Assembly: GCF_016461825.1 (NCBI RefSeq)
Contig: NZ_JAEMNU010000004.1
Location: forward strand, 317 to 36,201
DNA: 35,885 nucleotides
Direction: 5' to 3'
Source of the DNA: Rugamonas violacea
GTDB lineage: Bacteria; Pseudomonadota; Gammaproteobacteria; Burkholderiales; Burkholderiaceae_D
Shown here: positions 19,534 to 27,344 of the stretch, in pieces
Layout of the letters: each line of letters begins with the position of its first letter
Numbering within the stretch: the first letter of the stretch is position 1
The notes under the pieces: model-generated
Told to the model about the DNA's origin: nothing
What the model saw: the letters and a program-made list of their open reading frames with translations, nothing else
The model's database searches: none
Made by a program: the position numbers and the translations under genes

Positions 19534-20526
19534 ATGAAACAACTCGCCATTTCCGCTATCGCCCTGACCCTGTGCTCCGGCGCCGCCTTCGCTCAATCAA
19601 GCGTCACCGTCTACGGCGTGGCCGATGCCGGCCTGGTGCTGGAACGCGGCGGCGCCGCCGGCAACGTCAACACCCTGGGCGGTGGCGTCGGCTCCGGCTC
19701 GCGCCTGGGCTTCAAGGGCAAGGAAGACCTGGGCGGCGGCATGAGCGTTCGCTTCATCCTGGAAAGCGGCATCGGCCTCGACAATGGCGCTTCCGGCCAG
19801 GGCGGTCTGACCTTCGGCCGCCAAGCCGCGCTGGGCCTGTCCGGATCCTTCGGCGCGGTCTCGCTGGGTCGCCAGTACTCGCCTTACTACAAGGTGGTGC
19901 GCGACGTGGCCGATCCCTTCGAGGTCGGCTTCGCCGGCACGGCCAGCAACTTGATGTCGACCAACACCCGGGTCGACAATCTGGCCGAGTACACCAGCCC
20001 GACCGTGGCCGGTTTCACCGCCGACCTGGCCTATGGCGCCGGTGAGACGGCCGGCAACAACGCCGCCAACCGCAGCCTGAGCGGCAGCGCCAGCTATGTG
20101 CGCGGCCCGCTGACCGTGGTGCTGGCCCACCACGTCAAGGACAACGCCCTTGCCACCGCCCATGCGCGCAACACCATGATCGTGGCACGTTATTGCGTCG
20201 ACGCCTGGAGCGCCAGCCTGGCCCGCGCCGTCAACCGCGACGTCGCCGGCGCCGAAAGCAAGGACACGCTGTTGGGTCTGAGCGCCAGCTCGGGCGCCCA
20301 CAAGGTGTTGGCCTCGGTCATCCTGCACCAGGACGACAGCGCAGTGAACCATGACGCCCGCCAGTACGCCATCGGCTATCTGCACCGCCTGTCGGTGCGC
20401 ACCGAGCTGTACGCCGCCTATGCCCATATCAACAATCGCAACGGCGCCAGCTTCAAGGTCGGCAATGCGACTGACAACGGCAGCGGCAGCACCGGCGTGA
20501 ACCTGGGTATGCGTCACTCGTTCTAA
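19534..20526 (+). CDS. Betaproteobacterial general porin
   Basis: A 330-residue outer-membrane porin of the Gram-negative trimeric type. The signal peptide MKQLAISAIALTLCSGAAFA is followed by SSVTVYGVADAGLVLERGG, the standard first strand of betaproteobacterial porins. GSRLGFKGKEDLGGG, FGRQAALGLSG and SLGRQYSPYY are typical, and the last residue is Phe (RHSF), the BAM recognition end. AGGAG (19522-19526) precedes the ATG. It lies 25 bp behind the symporter gene and before a strong terminator, so both form one operon; the porin probably gives the transporter's substrate passage over the outer membrane. Confidence 0.93.
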   Translation: MKQLAISAIALTLCSGAAFAQSSVTVYGVADAGLVLERGGAAGNVNTLGGGVGSGSRLGFKGKEDLGGGMSVRFILESGIGLDNGASGQGGLTFGRQAALGLSGSFGAVSLGRQYSPYYKVVRDVADPFEVGFAGTASNLMSTNTRVDNLAEYTSPTVAGFTADLAYGAGETAGNNAANRSLSGSASYVRGPLTVVLAHHVKDNALATAHARNTMIVARYCVDAWSASLARAVNRDVAGAESKDTLLGLSASSGAHKVLASVILHQDDSAVNHDARQYAIGYLHRLSVRTELYAAYAHINNRNGASFKVGNATDNGSGSTGVNLGMRHSF

Positions 20527-20552
20527 ACGCTCGCTTCTAGCCGGCCACCACG

Positions 20553-20590
20553 CGCCGTCGCGGCCCACGCCGCGACGGCGTCTTATTTTT
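20553..20590 (+). terminator. Rho-independent terminator after the porin
   Basis: CGCCGTCGCGG (20553-20563) pairs with CCGCGACGGCG (20570-20580), a perfect 11-bp stem with a 6-base loop, followed by TCTTATTTTT. It separates the transporter-porin operon from the two-component genes. Confidence 0.9.
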
Positions 20591-20716
20591 GTATCTGCGC
20601 TTTGAAACGAGGCCTCAGTGCCTTCGGCGCAACAGTTTTCGTGTCGAAACCCTCAGCCGGGCAAGATTACGATTACAGTATGGCCTCACCGTATCAAGGC
20701 GCCCCGAGAGAGTCAT

Positions 20717-22630
20717 ATGCAGTCTTCCACGCAACACACGAGTGCCGGCCCGCGCTGGCATGGCCGCGCCCGCTGGTCGCGCGGCCAAGTGCTGGCCTGG
20801 GGTGGCGTATTGCTGTTCTGTCTGGCGCTGGCCAGCCTGGCCTATTACTGGGCCGGCCAAATCACCACCGACAGGCTGCGGGTCAGCGGCGCGCAAAGGC
20901 TCAACGCCTACGCCGCCAGCCTGGAGAACCTGCTCGACAAATACGACTTCCTGCCGCGGACGCTGGAATTGAACAAGGATGTGATCGCCTTGCTCAAGCA
21001 GCCCAGCGATCCGGCGCTGCGCGAGGCCGTCAACATCTATCTGGAGCGTGTCAATCAACAGGCCCGCTCCACCACCATTTACGTCGTGAATCTCAACGGG
21101 GTCACGCAGGCATCGAGCAACTGGCGCGAAAAAGATAGCTTCGTCGGCGATAATGTCTCCTTCCGCCCCTATGTGCGCGACGCTTTGCAGCGTACGCCGG
21201 GCGGCTTCTACGGTGTCGGCACGACCCGGCTGGAGCCGGGTTACTTCTTTGCCCATGGCATCTATCATGACGGCCATATGCTGGGCGTGGCCACGGTCAA
21301 GGTCAACATCGAGAAACTGGAGAAAACCTGGGTGCAGGGCGCCGACAAGGTCATGCTCAGCGACGAGCAGGGTGTGGTTTTCCTGAGTTCCGTTCCGTCA
21401 TGGAAATACCGCACGCTGGTGCCGCTGGCGCCCGAAGTGCGGCAACGTCTCGATGCGACACGACAATATTTCTCCCATCCGCTGGAAGCGCTAGGCTTCA
21501 GCTATCAGCCGGAGATGGCGGACGGCACGCGCCGGGTGCAGGTGCCGGAGCTGGGCCAGGCCAACGGCAGGGAGGGCCGCGTCTCCGGCATGTTGATGCA
21601 GCGCCGCTCGCTGGCGCCGCGCAACTGGGAATTCATCTATCTTTCCGACCTCAGCCAGGCGCGCTCGAACGCCCAGGCGGCGTTTATTTTCTCCTGCGTG
21701 GCGCAGGGTTTCATCGTCTTGCTGTTCCTCTACGTTCGGCAGCGCTTGCGCGCGACCCGCCAGCGCCGCAAGGCGAGGGAGGACTTGCAGCACGCCTATG
21801 ACAATCTGGAAATCATGGTGGCCGAGCGCACCTACAGCCTGCGCCAGATGACGCAAAACCTGAGCGAGGAGATCGCCGTGCGCCGCCAGGCCGAGCAAAA
21901 GCTGCAGGTGACGCAGAACGAGCTGTTCCAGGCCGGCAAGATGGCGGTGCTCGGTCAGATGTCGGCCGGCATCACCCACGAGTTGAACCAGCCGCTCACC
22001 GCGCTGCGCACCATGTCCGACAACGCCGTGGTGCTGCTGGAGCGCGGCCGGCTTGAGGTGGTCAAGAGCAACCTGGTGACGATCTCGCAGATTGTGGGTC
22101 GGATGGGCACGATTACATGCCAGTTGAAGGCATTTGCGCGCAAATCGACGGCGCCGCCGAGCGCCGTGCCGCTCCAGTCGGCGATCGCCAACGCGCTATT
22201 CCTGGTCGAGCGGCGCATGGAGCTGAGCCGCGTCGATTTCCGTCTGCATATGCGCAGCCCCGGCGCCCACGCCTGGTGCGATAGCAACCGCTTGGAGCAG
22301 GTGCTGGTCAACCTGTTCAACAACGCGCTCGACGCCATGGCCGACAGCGAGTTGCGGCAACTCACCGTCAGCGTCGACAGCGCCGGCTCGCGGGTGCTGA
22401 TCCGGGTGGCCGACAGCGGCCCCGGCATGACGGAAGAGATGCGCAGCCATCTGTTCGAACCTTTTTTCACCACCAAGCCGCAGGGACAGGGATTGGGCCT
22501 GGGCTTGGCCATTTCGGAGCAAATAGTGCGTGAGTTCGGTGGTATATTGAGGGCGGAATCAGCCCCGGGCGGTGGCGCCCAGTTCGCCATCGAGTTGCAG
22601 GTCGCGGAGCAGGAGCTTGGACATGATTGA
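20717..22630 (+). CDS. dctB: Sensor histidine kinase, DctB-like
   Basis: A 637-residue membrane kinase. One transmembrane helix (about 26-45, VLAWGGVLLFCLALASLAYY) precedes a periplasmic double-Cache sensor domain with SFRPYVRDAL and GYFFAHGIY, as in DctB. A second helix near residue 325 leads to a coiled linker. The HisKA box is GQMSAGITHELNQPLTALRTM (His421), followed by the ATPase boxes NALDAM, DSGPGM, FEPFFTTK and GLGLGLAIS. DctB proteins detect C4-dicarboxylates and phosphorylate DctD. The ATG at 20717 has GAGAG upstream and leaves a normal short N-terminal tail; the in-frame start at 20618 lies too near the terminator. Its stop overlaps the dctD start by 8 bases. Confidence 0.92.
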   Translation: MQSSTQHTSAGPRWHGRARWSRGQVLAWGGVLLFCLALASLAYYWAGQITTDRLRVSGAQRLNAYAASLENLLDKYDFLPRTLELNKDVIALLKQPSDPALREAVNIYLERVNQQARSTTIYVVNLNGVTQASSNWREKDSFVGDNVSFRPYVRDALQRTPGGFYGVGTTRLEPGYFFAHGIYHDGHMLGVATVKVNIEKLEKTWVQGADKVMLSDEQGVVFLSSVPSWKYRTLVPLAPEVRQRLDATRQYFSHPLEALGFSYQPEMADGTRRVQVPELGQANGREGRVSGMLMQRRSLAPRNWEFIYLSDLSQARSNAQAAFIFSCVAQGFIVLLFLYVRQRLRATRQRRKAREDLQHAYDNLEIMVAERTYSLRQMTQNLSEEIAVRRQAEQKLQVTQNELFQAGKMAVLGQMSAGITHELNQPLTALRTMSDNAVVLLERGRLEVVKSNLVTISQIVGRMGTITCQLKAFARKSTAPPSAVPLQSAIANALFLVERRMELSRVDFRLHMRSPGAHAWCDSNRLEQVLVNLFNNALDAMADSELRQLTVSVDSAGSRVLIRVADSGPGMTEEMRSHLFEPFFTTKPQGQGLGLGLAISEQIVREFGGILRAESAPGGGAQFAIELQVAEQELGHD

Positions 22631-24008
22631 AGGTTCGCCGGCCCAGCCGCCGCTGCAGATCCTGCTGGTCGAGGACGACGCCACCGTGCGCGCCGGCAGT
22701 GAGCAGGCGCTCGAGCTGGCCGGGCTGGAGGTGCAATCCTTCCATGCCGCCGAACTGGCCTACAAGCTGATTACGCCGGGCTTCGCCGGCGTGCTGGTGA
22801 CCGATGTGCGCTTGCCCGGCATGAGCGGGCTGGAGTTGCTGGCGGCGGTCAAATTGATCGATCCGCAACTGCCGGTGATCCTGGTCACCGGCCACGGCGA
22901 CATCACCATGGCCGTGCAGGCGATGCGCGACGGCGCCTATGACTTCATTTCCAAGCCGTATTCATCCGAGCAGCTGGTCGACGTGGTGCAGCGTGCCGTC
23001 GCCACGCGCCGCTTGATGCTGGAGGTGCACACCTTGCGCCGCAAGCTGGAGCACAACGAGGGCATCGAGGCCACGTTGCTGGGCAACTCCGCCGCCATCC
23101 GCGATGTGCGCCGCCTGATCCTCGACCTGGCCGACGAGCCGGCCGACGTGCTGATTTATGGCGAAACGGGCACCGGCAAGGAAATGGTGGCGCGCTGCCT
23201 GCATCAGCACAGCCGCCGGGCCAAGCACAACTTCGTCGCCATCAATTGCGGCGCGATTCCAGAAAGCATCTTCGAGAGCGAGGTCTTCGGCCACGAGCCC
23301 GGCGCCTTCACCGGCGCCGCCAAGCGGCAGATCGGCAAGATCGAGCACGCCGACCAGGGCTCGCTGTTCCTCGACGAGATCGAGAGCCTGCCGATGGCGC
23401 TGCAGGTCAAGCTGCTGCGCGTGTTGCAGGAGCGCTATGTCGAGCGGCTCGGCTCGAACAATCTGCTGCCGGTCGACGTGCGGGTGATCGCCGCCTCCAA
23501 GGCCGATTTGAAGGAGCTGTCCGACCAGCAAAAATTCCGCAGCGATTTGTACTACCGCCTGAATCTGATCGTGCTGCACCTGCCGCCGTTGCGTGAGCGG
23601 CGCGAGGACATTCCCTTGCTGTTTGAGCACTTCGTGCTGGACGCGGCGGCGCGCTACAAGCGGCCGGCGCCCATCATCTCCGGCGCGATGATGCATTCGC
23701 TGATGGCGCATGCCTGGCCGGGCAATGTGCGCGAGCTGCGCAACATCGCCGACCGCTTCGTGCTGGGCCTGTCGAGCGGCGGCGAGGGCATCCTGGCCGC
23801 GCGCGACGCCGCGCCGGCGCCGCTGTCCGAACAGGTGAACGGCTTCGAACGGGCACTGATCGAGCGGGAACTGCGCAATGTGGCCGGCAACGTCGCCGAA
23901 GCCTGTGTCGTGCTGAGTCTGCCCAAACAGACCCTGTACCACAAGATGCAAAAATATAATCTGGTGGCCGAGGACTACCGCACGCCGGCGCTCGGCGGCG
24001 AGCGCTAG
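22623..24008 (+). CDS. dctD: Sigma-54-dependent response regulator, DctD-like
   Basis: A 461-residue NtrC-family activator. The receiver domain (about 10-125) has ILLVEDD, phospho-acceptor Asp61 in [11 protein letters not shown] and FISKPYSS. The AAA+ domain has Walker A GETGTGKE (180-187), the sigma-54 contact loop GAFTGA (227-232), [12 protein letters not shown] and [11 protein letters not shown] Fis-type helix-turn-helix closes the protein ([20 protein letters not shown]). The 8-base overlap with dctB implies translational coupling. The intact GAFTGA loop, and a sigma-54 promoter with clustered repeats ahead of the transporter gene, make that operon its likely target. Confidence 0.94.
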   Translation: MIEGSPAQPPLQILLVEDDATVRAGSEQALELAGLEVQSFHAAELAYKLITPGFAGVLVTDVRLPGMSGLELLAAVKLIDPQLPVILVTGHGDITMAVQAMRDGAYDFISKPYSSEQLVDVVQRAVATRRLMLEVHTLRRKLEHNEGIEATLLGNSAAIRDVRRLILDLADEPADVLIYGETGTGKEMVARCLHQHSRRAKHNFVAINCGAIPESIFESEVFGHEPGAFTGAAKRQIGKIEHADQGSLFLDEIESLPMALQVKLLRVLQERYVERLGSNNLLPVDVRVIAASKADLKELSDQQKFRSDLYYRLNLIVLHLPPLRERREDIPLLFEHFVLDAAARYKRPAPIISGAMMHSLMAHAWPGNVRELRNIADRFVLGLSSGGEGILAARDAAPAPLSEQVNGFERALIERELRNVAGNVAEACVVLSLPKQTLYHKMQKYNLVAEDYRTPALGGER

Positions 24009-24056
24009 GCAACGATGCGGCGCTGCAAGGGCTGACATCGAAACGCTCATGCGGAA

Positions 24057-24098
24057 ACACAGATGTAAAAACACAGATGTAAAAACACCGATGCAAAA
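24057..24098. repeat. 14-bp tandem repeat, three copies
   Basis: The unit acacagatgtaaaa occurs twice exactly (24057-24070, 24071-24084) and once with two changes (24085-24098), just before the terminator hairpin. It is A-rich and non-coding, between the convergent dctD and foldase genes. Confidence 0.85.
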
Positions 24099-24102
24099 AC
24101 GC

Positions 24103-24132
24103 AAAAAGCGCTTCCGAGGAAGCGCTTTTTTT
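24103..24132. terminator. Bidirectional terminator between dctD and foldase genes
   Basis: AAAAAGCGCTTC and GAAGCGCTTTTT form a perfect stem around a CGAG loop. An A-run on one side and a T-run on the other make it work for both converging transcripts: dctD rightward, foldase leftward (24147 is the foldase stop). Confidence 0.9.
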
Positions 24133-24146
24133 GTGGGCCGGGAATC

Positions 24147-24923
24147 TTATTGGATCTTGGCTTTTTTCATCAGATCGTCGCGGAAGGCGGCGATTTTCTT
24201 CTGTTGCATGGCTTCGGCGATCTGGCCTTTGACTTCTTCCAGCGAAGGCAGTTTGCTGGCGCGCGATTCTTCCAACTTGATGACGTGGAAACCGAACTCG
24301 GTTTTGACCGGGGTTTCGGTGTATTGACCGTTTTTCAGGGCCACCATGGCGTCGGCGAAAGGCTTGACCAACTTGCCTGGCGCCATCCAGCCGAGGTCGC
24401 CGCCGTTGTTGGCGGAACCGTCCTTGGAGACCTTGGCCAGTTCTTCGAACTTGCCACCGGCCTTCAGCTTGGTGATGATGTCCTTGGCTTCGGCTTCGCT
24501 GCCGACCAGGATGTGGCGCGAATGGTATTCCTTCTCGCCCATGGCGGCCTTGTACTTGTCGTACTCGGCTTTGATCTCGGCATCCTTGACCGGGTTTTTC
24601 TTCACGTAGTCGGCCAGCATGGCGTTGATGATGACGCTCTGGCGGGTGTTCTCGATCTGCGACTTGACTTCAGGACGCATGCCGTAGCCTTGCTTGTCGG
24701 CTTCCTGGATCAGCACTTCGCGGCCGATAAGTTCCTTCTTGATCGCTTCGCGCAACTGCGGGCTGTCTTGCTGCTGGCCCTGGGCCACCACTTGCTTGAC
24801 CATCTGGTCGACGCGGGCGGCAGGGATGGCCTTGCCGTTGACGGTGACCGCGTTCTGGGCGAAAACTGGCGCTGCGATAACAGCGATCAGGGCTAACAAC
24901 AGGCGGGCAGGCTTCAACATCAT
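24147..24923 (-). CDS. Parvulin-type peptidyl-prolyl isomerase (foldase), distal copy
   Basis: A 258-residue periplasmic foldase of the PrsA/SurA-like type, expected to catalyse prolyl isomerisation in exported proteins. The signal peptide is MMLKPARLLLALIAVIAAPVFA. An N-terminal helical chaperone domain (to ~130) is followed by a parvulin domain: YHSRHILVGSEAEA, GGKFEELAKVSKD, NNGGDLGWMAPG, FGFHVIKLEE. The ATG at 24923 is chosen by AGGA at 6-base spacing and by alignment with its tandem paralogue; an ATG six bases upstream is too near the ribosome site. It is the second of two similar genes in one orientation, separated by a hairpin, and ends at a strong terminator. Confidence 0.92.
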   Translation of the reverse strand: MMLKPARLLLALIAVIAAPVFAQNAVTVNGKAIPAARVDQMVKQVVAQGQQQDSPQLREAIKKELIGREVLIQEADKQGYGMRPEVKSQIENTRQSVIINAMLADYVKKNPVKDAEIKAEYDKYKAAMGEKEYHSRHILVGSEAEAKDIITKLKAGGKFEELAKVSKDGSANNGGDLGWMAPGKLVKPFADAMVALKNGQYTETPVKTEFGFHVIKLEESRASKLPSLEEVKGQIAEAMQQKKIAAFRDDLMKKAKIQ

Positions 24924-24988
24924 TATCATTCCTATAAAAACGGGTAAGTGCGTCCGGTTGGGGCGCATAGTCTAAGGCTGAATCGAAA

Positions 24989-25010
24989 CCGGCGCCCCTG
25001 GGGGCGCCGG
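24989..25010 (-). terminator. Hairpin between the two foldase genes
   Basis: CCGGCGCCCC (24989-24998) and GGGGCGCCGG (25001-25010) form a perfect 10-bp stem. In the transcribed (minus) direction only a short TTTCGATT follows, so it may be a leaky terminator or stabiliser that sets different levels for the two foldases. Confidence 0.5.
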
Positions 25011-25021
25011 CGATCACAGCA

Positions 25022-25801
25022 TTACTGAACCTTGGCCTTTTTGACCATTTCTTCTTGGTAGGCTTGCAGCTTCTTCTGGGTCAGCGCTTCCGAGATTTGC
25101 GGTTTCACTTCTTCCAGGGTAGGCAGCTTGGCTGGACGGATGTCGTCCACTTTGATGACGTGGAAACCGTTCGGGGTCTGCACGGCTTTTTCGGTGACTT
25201 GACCCTTGCCCAGCGCGACGAAGGCGTCGGAGAACACTTTCGGGAAGGACGACGGGGTCGCCCAGTCCAGATCGCCGCCGTTCGATGCCGAACCGGTGTC
25301 TTTCGAGGTCTTGGCCAGTTCTTCGAACTTGGCGCCGCCCTTCAGCTTGGCGATCACGGCGTTGGCTTCGGCTTCGGTCTCGACCAGGATGTGGCGGACA
25401 TGGAATTCCTTGTCGCCGGCCTGGGCCGTGAACTTGTCGTATTCAGCCTTGATGTCGGTGTCTTTGACCGGGTTCTTCTTGACGAAGTCGGCCACCAGGG
25501 CGTTGATGATGATGGCCTGGCGAGCGTTTTCCAGTTGCGTCTTGACTGCGGTGTCCTTGCCGAAACCTTGCTTTTCCGCTTCCTGCATCATGACTTCGCG
25601 GCCGATCAGGTCTTTCTTGATCAGTTCGCGCAGTTGCGGGGAATCCGGTTGCTGGCCCTGGGCGACTACTTGCTTGACTACTGCATCGACGCGCGAGGAC
25701 GGGATGGCTTTGCCGTTAACCACAGCAATGTTTTGTGCGAACGCTGGTGCGGCGACGACTGCGAGAAGTGCGATCAGCAAACGGGCTGGCTTGAAAGTCA
25801 T
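25022..25801 (-). CDS. Parvulin-type peptidyl-prolyl isomerase (foldase), proximal copy
   Basis: A 259-residue paralogue of the downstream foldase. The two align almost end to end, from the signal peptide (MTFKPARLLIALLAVVAAPAFA) through FHVRHILVETEAEA and NGFHVIKVDD. It should be a periplasmic folding helper. The usual GGDLGW segment of the parvulin domain is GGDLDW here, a small departure from its sister. AGGA lies 8 bases before the ATG. The gene follows bolA on the same strand after 125 bp with its own candidate promoter. Confidence 0.92.
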   Translation of the reverse strand: MTFKPARLLIALLAVVAAPAFAQNIAVVNGKAIPSSRVDAVVKQVVAQGQQPDSPQLRELIKKDLIGREVMMQEAEKQGFGKDTAVKTQLENARQAIIINALVADFVKKNPVKDTDIKAEYDKFTAQAGDKEFHVRHILVETEAEANAVIAKLKGGAKFEELAKTSKDTGSASNGGDLDWATPSSFPKVFSDAFVALGKGQVTEKAVQTPNGFHVIKVDDIRPAKLPTLEEVKPQISEALTQKKLQAYQEEMVKKAKVQ

Positions 25802-25883
25802 TATTAATTCCTGTAAAGGGAAAGTTTTCGTGAAAAGTGCTAGTCAAAAGCTTGGATTCTGGATGGGCCGAATCTGTTCAATT

Positions 25884-25913
25884 ATTCTAAGGCCTATCTG
25901 AATCATTCGCCAA
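25884..25913 (-). promoter_or_regulatory. Candidate promoter of the foldase pair
   Basis: On the minus strand TTGGCG (25913-25908) and TAGAAT (25889-25884) are separated by 18 bp, in the AT-richer gap after bolA. The match is moderate; it would let the foldases be expressed apart from the upstream genes. Confidence 0.4.
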
Positions 25914-25926
25914 ACTTTGCGCTACA

Positions 25927-26217
25927 TCATACTTCGGACGGTGCCAGTGCGGTAATGGCCAATGCATGAATTTCTTTATGCATCATATCGTGCACGGAAT
26001 CATACACGAGTCGATGTCTTGTGACGAGTTTGAGACCCTCAAATTGGGCTGAAATAATACGCAAATTGTAATGGCCGCCGCCGGAGGCGGCGCCGGCGTG
26101 TCCGGCGTGCATCGCCGAGTCGTCGTCGAGCACCAATTCCTGCGGCGCCAGGGCGGCCTGCAGGGCGGCGCGGATGCGTTCGATGCGGCTGTCGGCCGCC
26201 TGGTTTGCGTCGCTCAT
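25927..26217 (-). CDS. bolA: BolA-family protein
   Basis: A 96-residue BolA-type protein: IERIRAALQAAL at the start, then HYNLRIISAQFEGLKLVTRHRLVYDSV with the central FEG and RHR motifs, and the late HALAITALAP. BolA proteins work with monothiol glutaredoxins in iron-sulfur cluster handling and stress-related shape control. An Ala/Gly/His-rich loop (about residues 38-49) sits between first helix and core. The ATG overlaps the yciB stop as ATGA, so the two are translationally coupled. This neighbourhood (yciB-bolA-parvulin) is common in betaproteobacteria. Confidence 0.92.
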   Translation of the reverse strand: MSDANQAADSRIERIRAALQAALAPQELVLDDDSAMHAGHAGAASGGGHYNLRIISAQFEGLKLVTRHRLVYDSVHDMMHKEIHALAITALAPSEV

Positions 26218-26843
26218 GCCTCCTCCTTCATGTGCTTGGATAGGTAGAAAGTCTGGCCGATGATGAAGGCGAACATGATCGCCGTCGAGCCGAAGGCCTT
26301 GAAGCTGACCCAGGCCGCCGTGTCGCCTTTAAACAGCACGAAGGCGACATACAGGTTCAAAAAGCCCATAAAGGTAAAGAAGGTGATCCAGATCAGGTTC
26401 AGCCGCTGCCAGATCGGATCGGGCAATTGCATGATCGCCTCCATCGACTTGCGCATCAGATTCTTTTTAAATAGTAACTGCGCGCCGGCCAAGGTGATCG
26501 CCGAGCCCCAATAGAAAATCGTCAGCTTCCACTTAATCAGATTTTCGTCATGGAAATAGATGGTCAGGCCGCCGAAGAAGACGAACAGCAACAGCGAGAT
26601 CCACAAGATGGTGTCGACCTTGCGGCCGCGCGCCAGCAAATAGGCGATCTGGGCGGCCGTGGCGGCCACGCCGGCGATGGTGGCGACGATCATCGGCGCC
26701 AGATCGGCCGTGATCGAGCCGCCGGAGATGATGCCGCTCAGGTGGGCGTTGATATAGTTGGTGGCCAGCTCCGCATTGGCGCCACCCCATTTGAAGGCGC
26801 CGAAAAACACCAGCAGGGGGAAGAAGTCGAACAGGAATTTCAT
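26214..26843 (-). CDS. yciB: Inner-membrane septation protein A (YciB/IspZ)
   Basis: A 209-residue, very hydrophobic inner-membrane protein of the YciB family, involved in cell division and envelope integrity. It starts with the family N-terminus MKFLFDFFPLLVFFGAFKWG, has about five to six membrane helices (ILWISLLLFVFFGGLTIYF, LTIFYWGSAITLAGAQLLF, LIWITFFTFMGFLNLYVAFV), and keeps the WKLTIFYW and LPDPIWQRLNLIW blocks. The stop overlaps the bolA start by four bases. Upstream, 61 bp separate it from msrB; that gap has a short duplicated attgtggaatt motif. Confidence 0.94.
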   Translation of the reverse strand: MKFLFDFFPLLVFFGAFKWGGANAELATNYINAHLSGIISGGSITADLAPMIVATIAGVAATAAQIAYLLARGRKVDTILWISLLLFVFFGGLTIYFHDENLIKWKLTIFYWGSAITLAGAQLLFKKNLMRKSMEAIMQLPDPIWQRLNLIWITFFTFMGFLNLYVAFVLFKGDTAAWVSFKAFGSTAIMFAFIIGQTFYLSKHMKEEA

Positions 26844-26904
26844 GATTATTCTGTGTGCTCTGAGTAGTAGTTATTGTGGAATTATTGTGGAATTATTATG
26901 GATT

Positions 26905-27303
26905 TTATTGCGGATCGAAGCGCAGCGACGCCGAATTGATGCAATAGCGCAATCCGGTGGGGGGCGGGCCGTCGGGGAAGACGTGGCCAAGGTGGGCGTC
27001 GCAGACGGCGCAAATGATTTCGGTGCGCAGCATACCATGGCTGCGATCGACGATTTCCGTCACGTTGGCCGGGTCGAGCGCTTCGAAATAACTCGGCCAG
27101 CCGCAGCCGGAATCGAATTTGGCGTCGGAGCGGAACAGCGGCGTGTTGCAACACACGCAGGTGTAGATGCCGTGTTCGTGGTGGTCCCAGTACTGGCCGG
27201 TGAAGGCGCGCTCGGTGGCGGCGTGGCGGGCCACCTCGAATTGCATGGGTTCGAGCATGGCGCGCCACTCGGCGTCGGTTTTGCGTACTTTATTCGTGGT
27301 CAT
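26905..27303 (-). CDS. msrB: Peptide-methionine (R)-S-oxide reductase MsrB
   Basis: A 132-residue MsrB. It reduces the R-sulfoxide of methionine in oxidised proteins with thioredoxin. The structural zinc site is made by CVCC (about residues 49-52) and CAVC; the catalytic Cys is in [10 protein letters not shown], and the probable resolving Cys is in SGCGWPSY. There is no signal peptide, so it is cytoplasmic. It follows selO by 41 bp on the same strand and precedes yciB, suggesting co-transcription with a redox-linked gene set. Confidence 0.96.
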   Translation of the reverse strand: MTTNKVRKTDAEWRAMLEPMQFEVARHAATERAFTGQYWDHHEHGIYTCVCCNTPLFRSDAKFDSGCGWPSYFEALDPANVTEIVDRSHGMLRTEIICAVCDAHLGHVFPDGPPPTGLRYCINSASLRFDPQ

Positions 27304-27344
27304 GGTCGGTTTTCTCGCGATGTGGGCGTGATTGCACAGTTGAA

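Noticed and set aside
24057..24098. CRISPR-like or iteron (replication origin) array
   Set aside because: Only three 14-bp copies, no spacers, no replication gene or DnaA boxes nearby; it sits between convergent genes beside a terminator.
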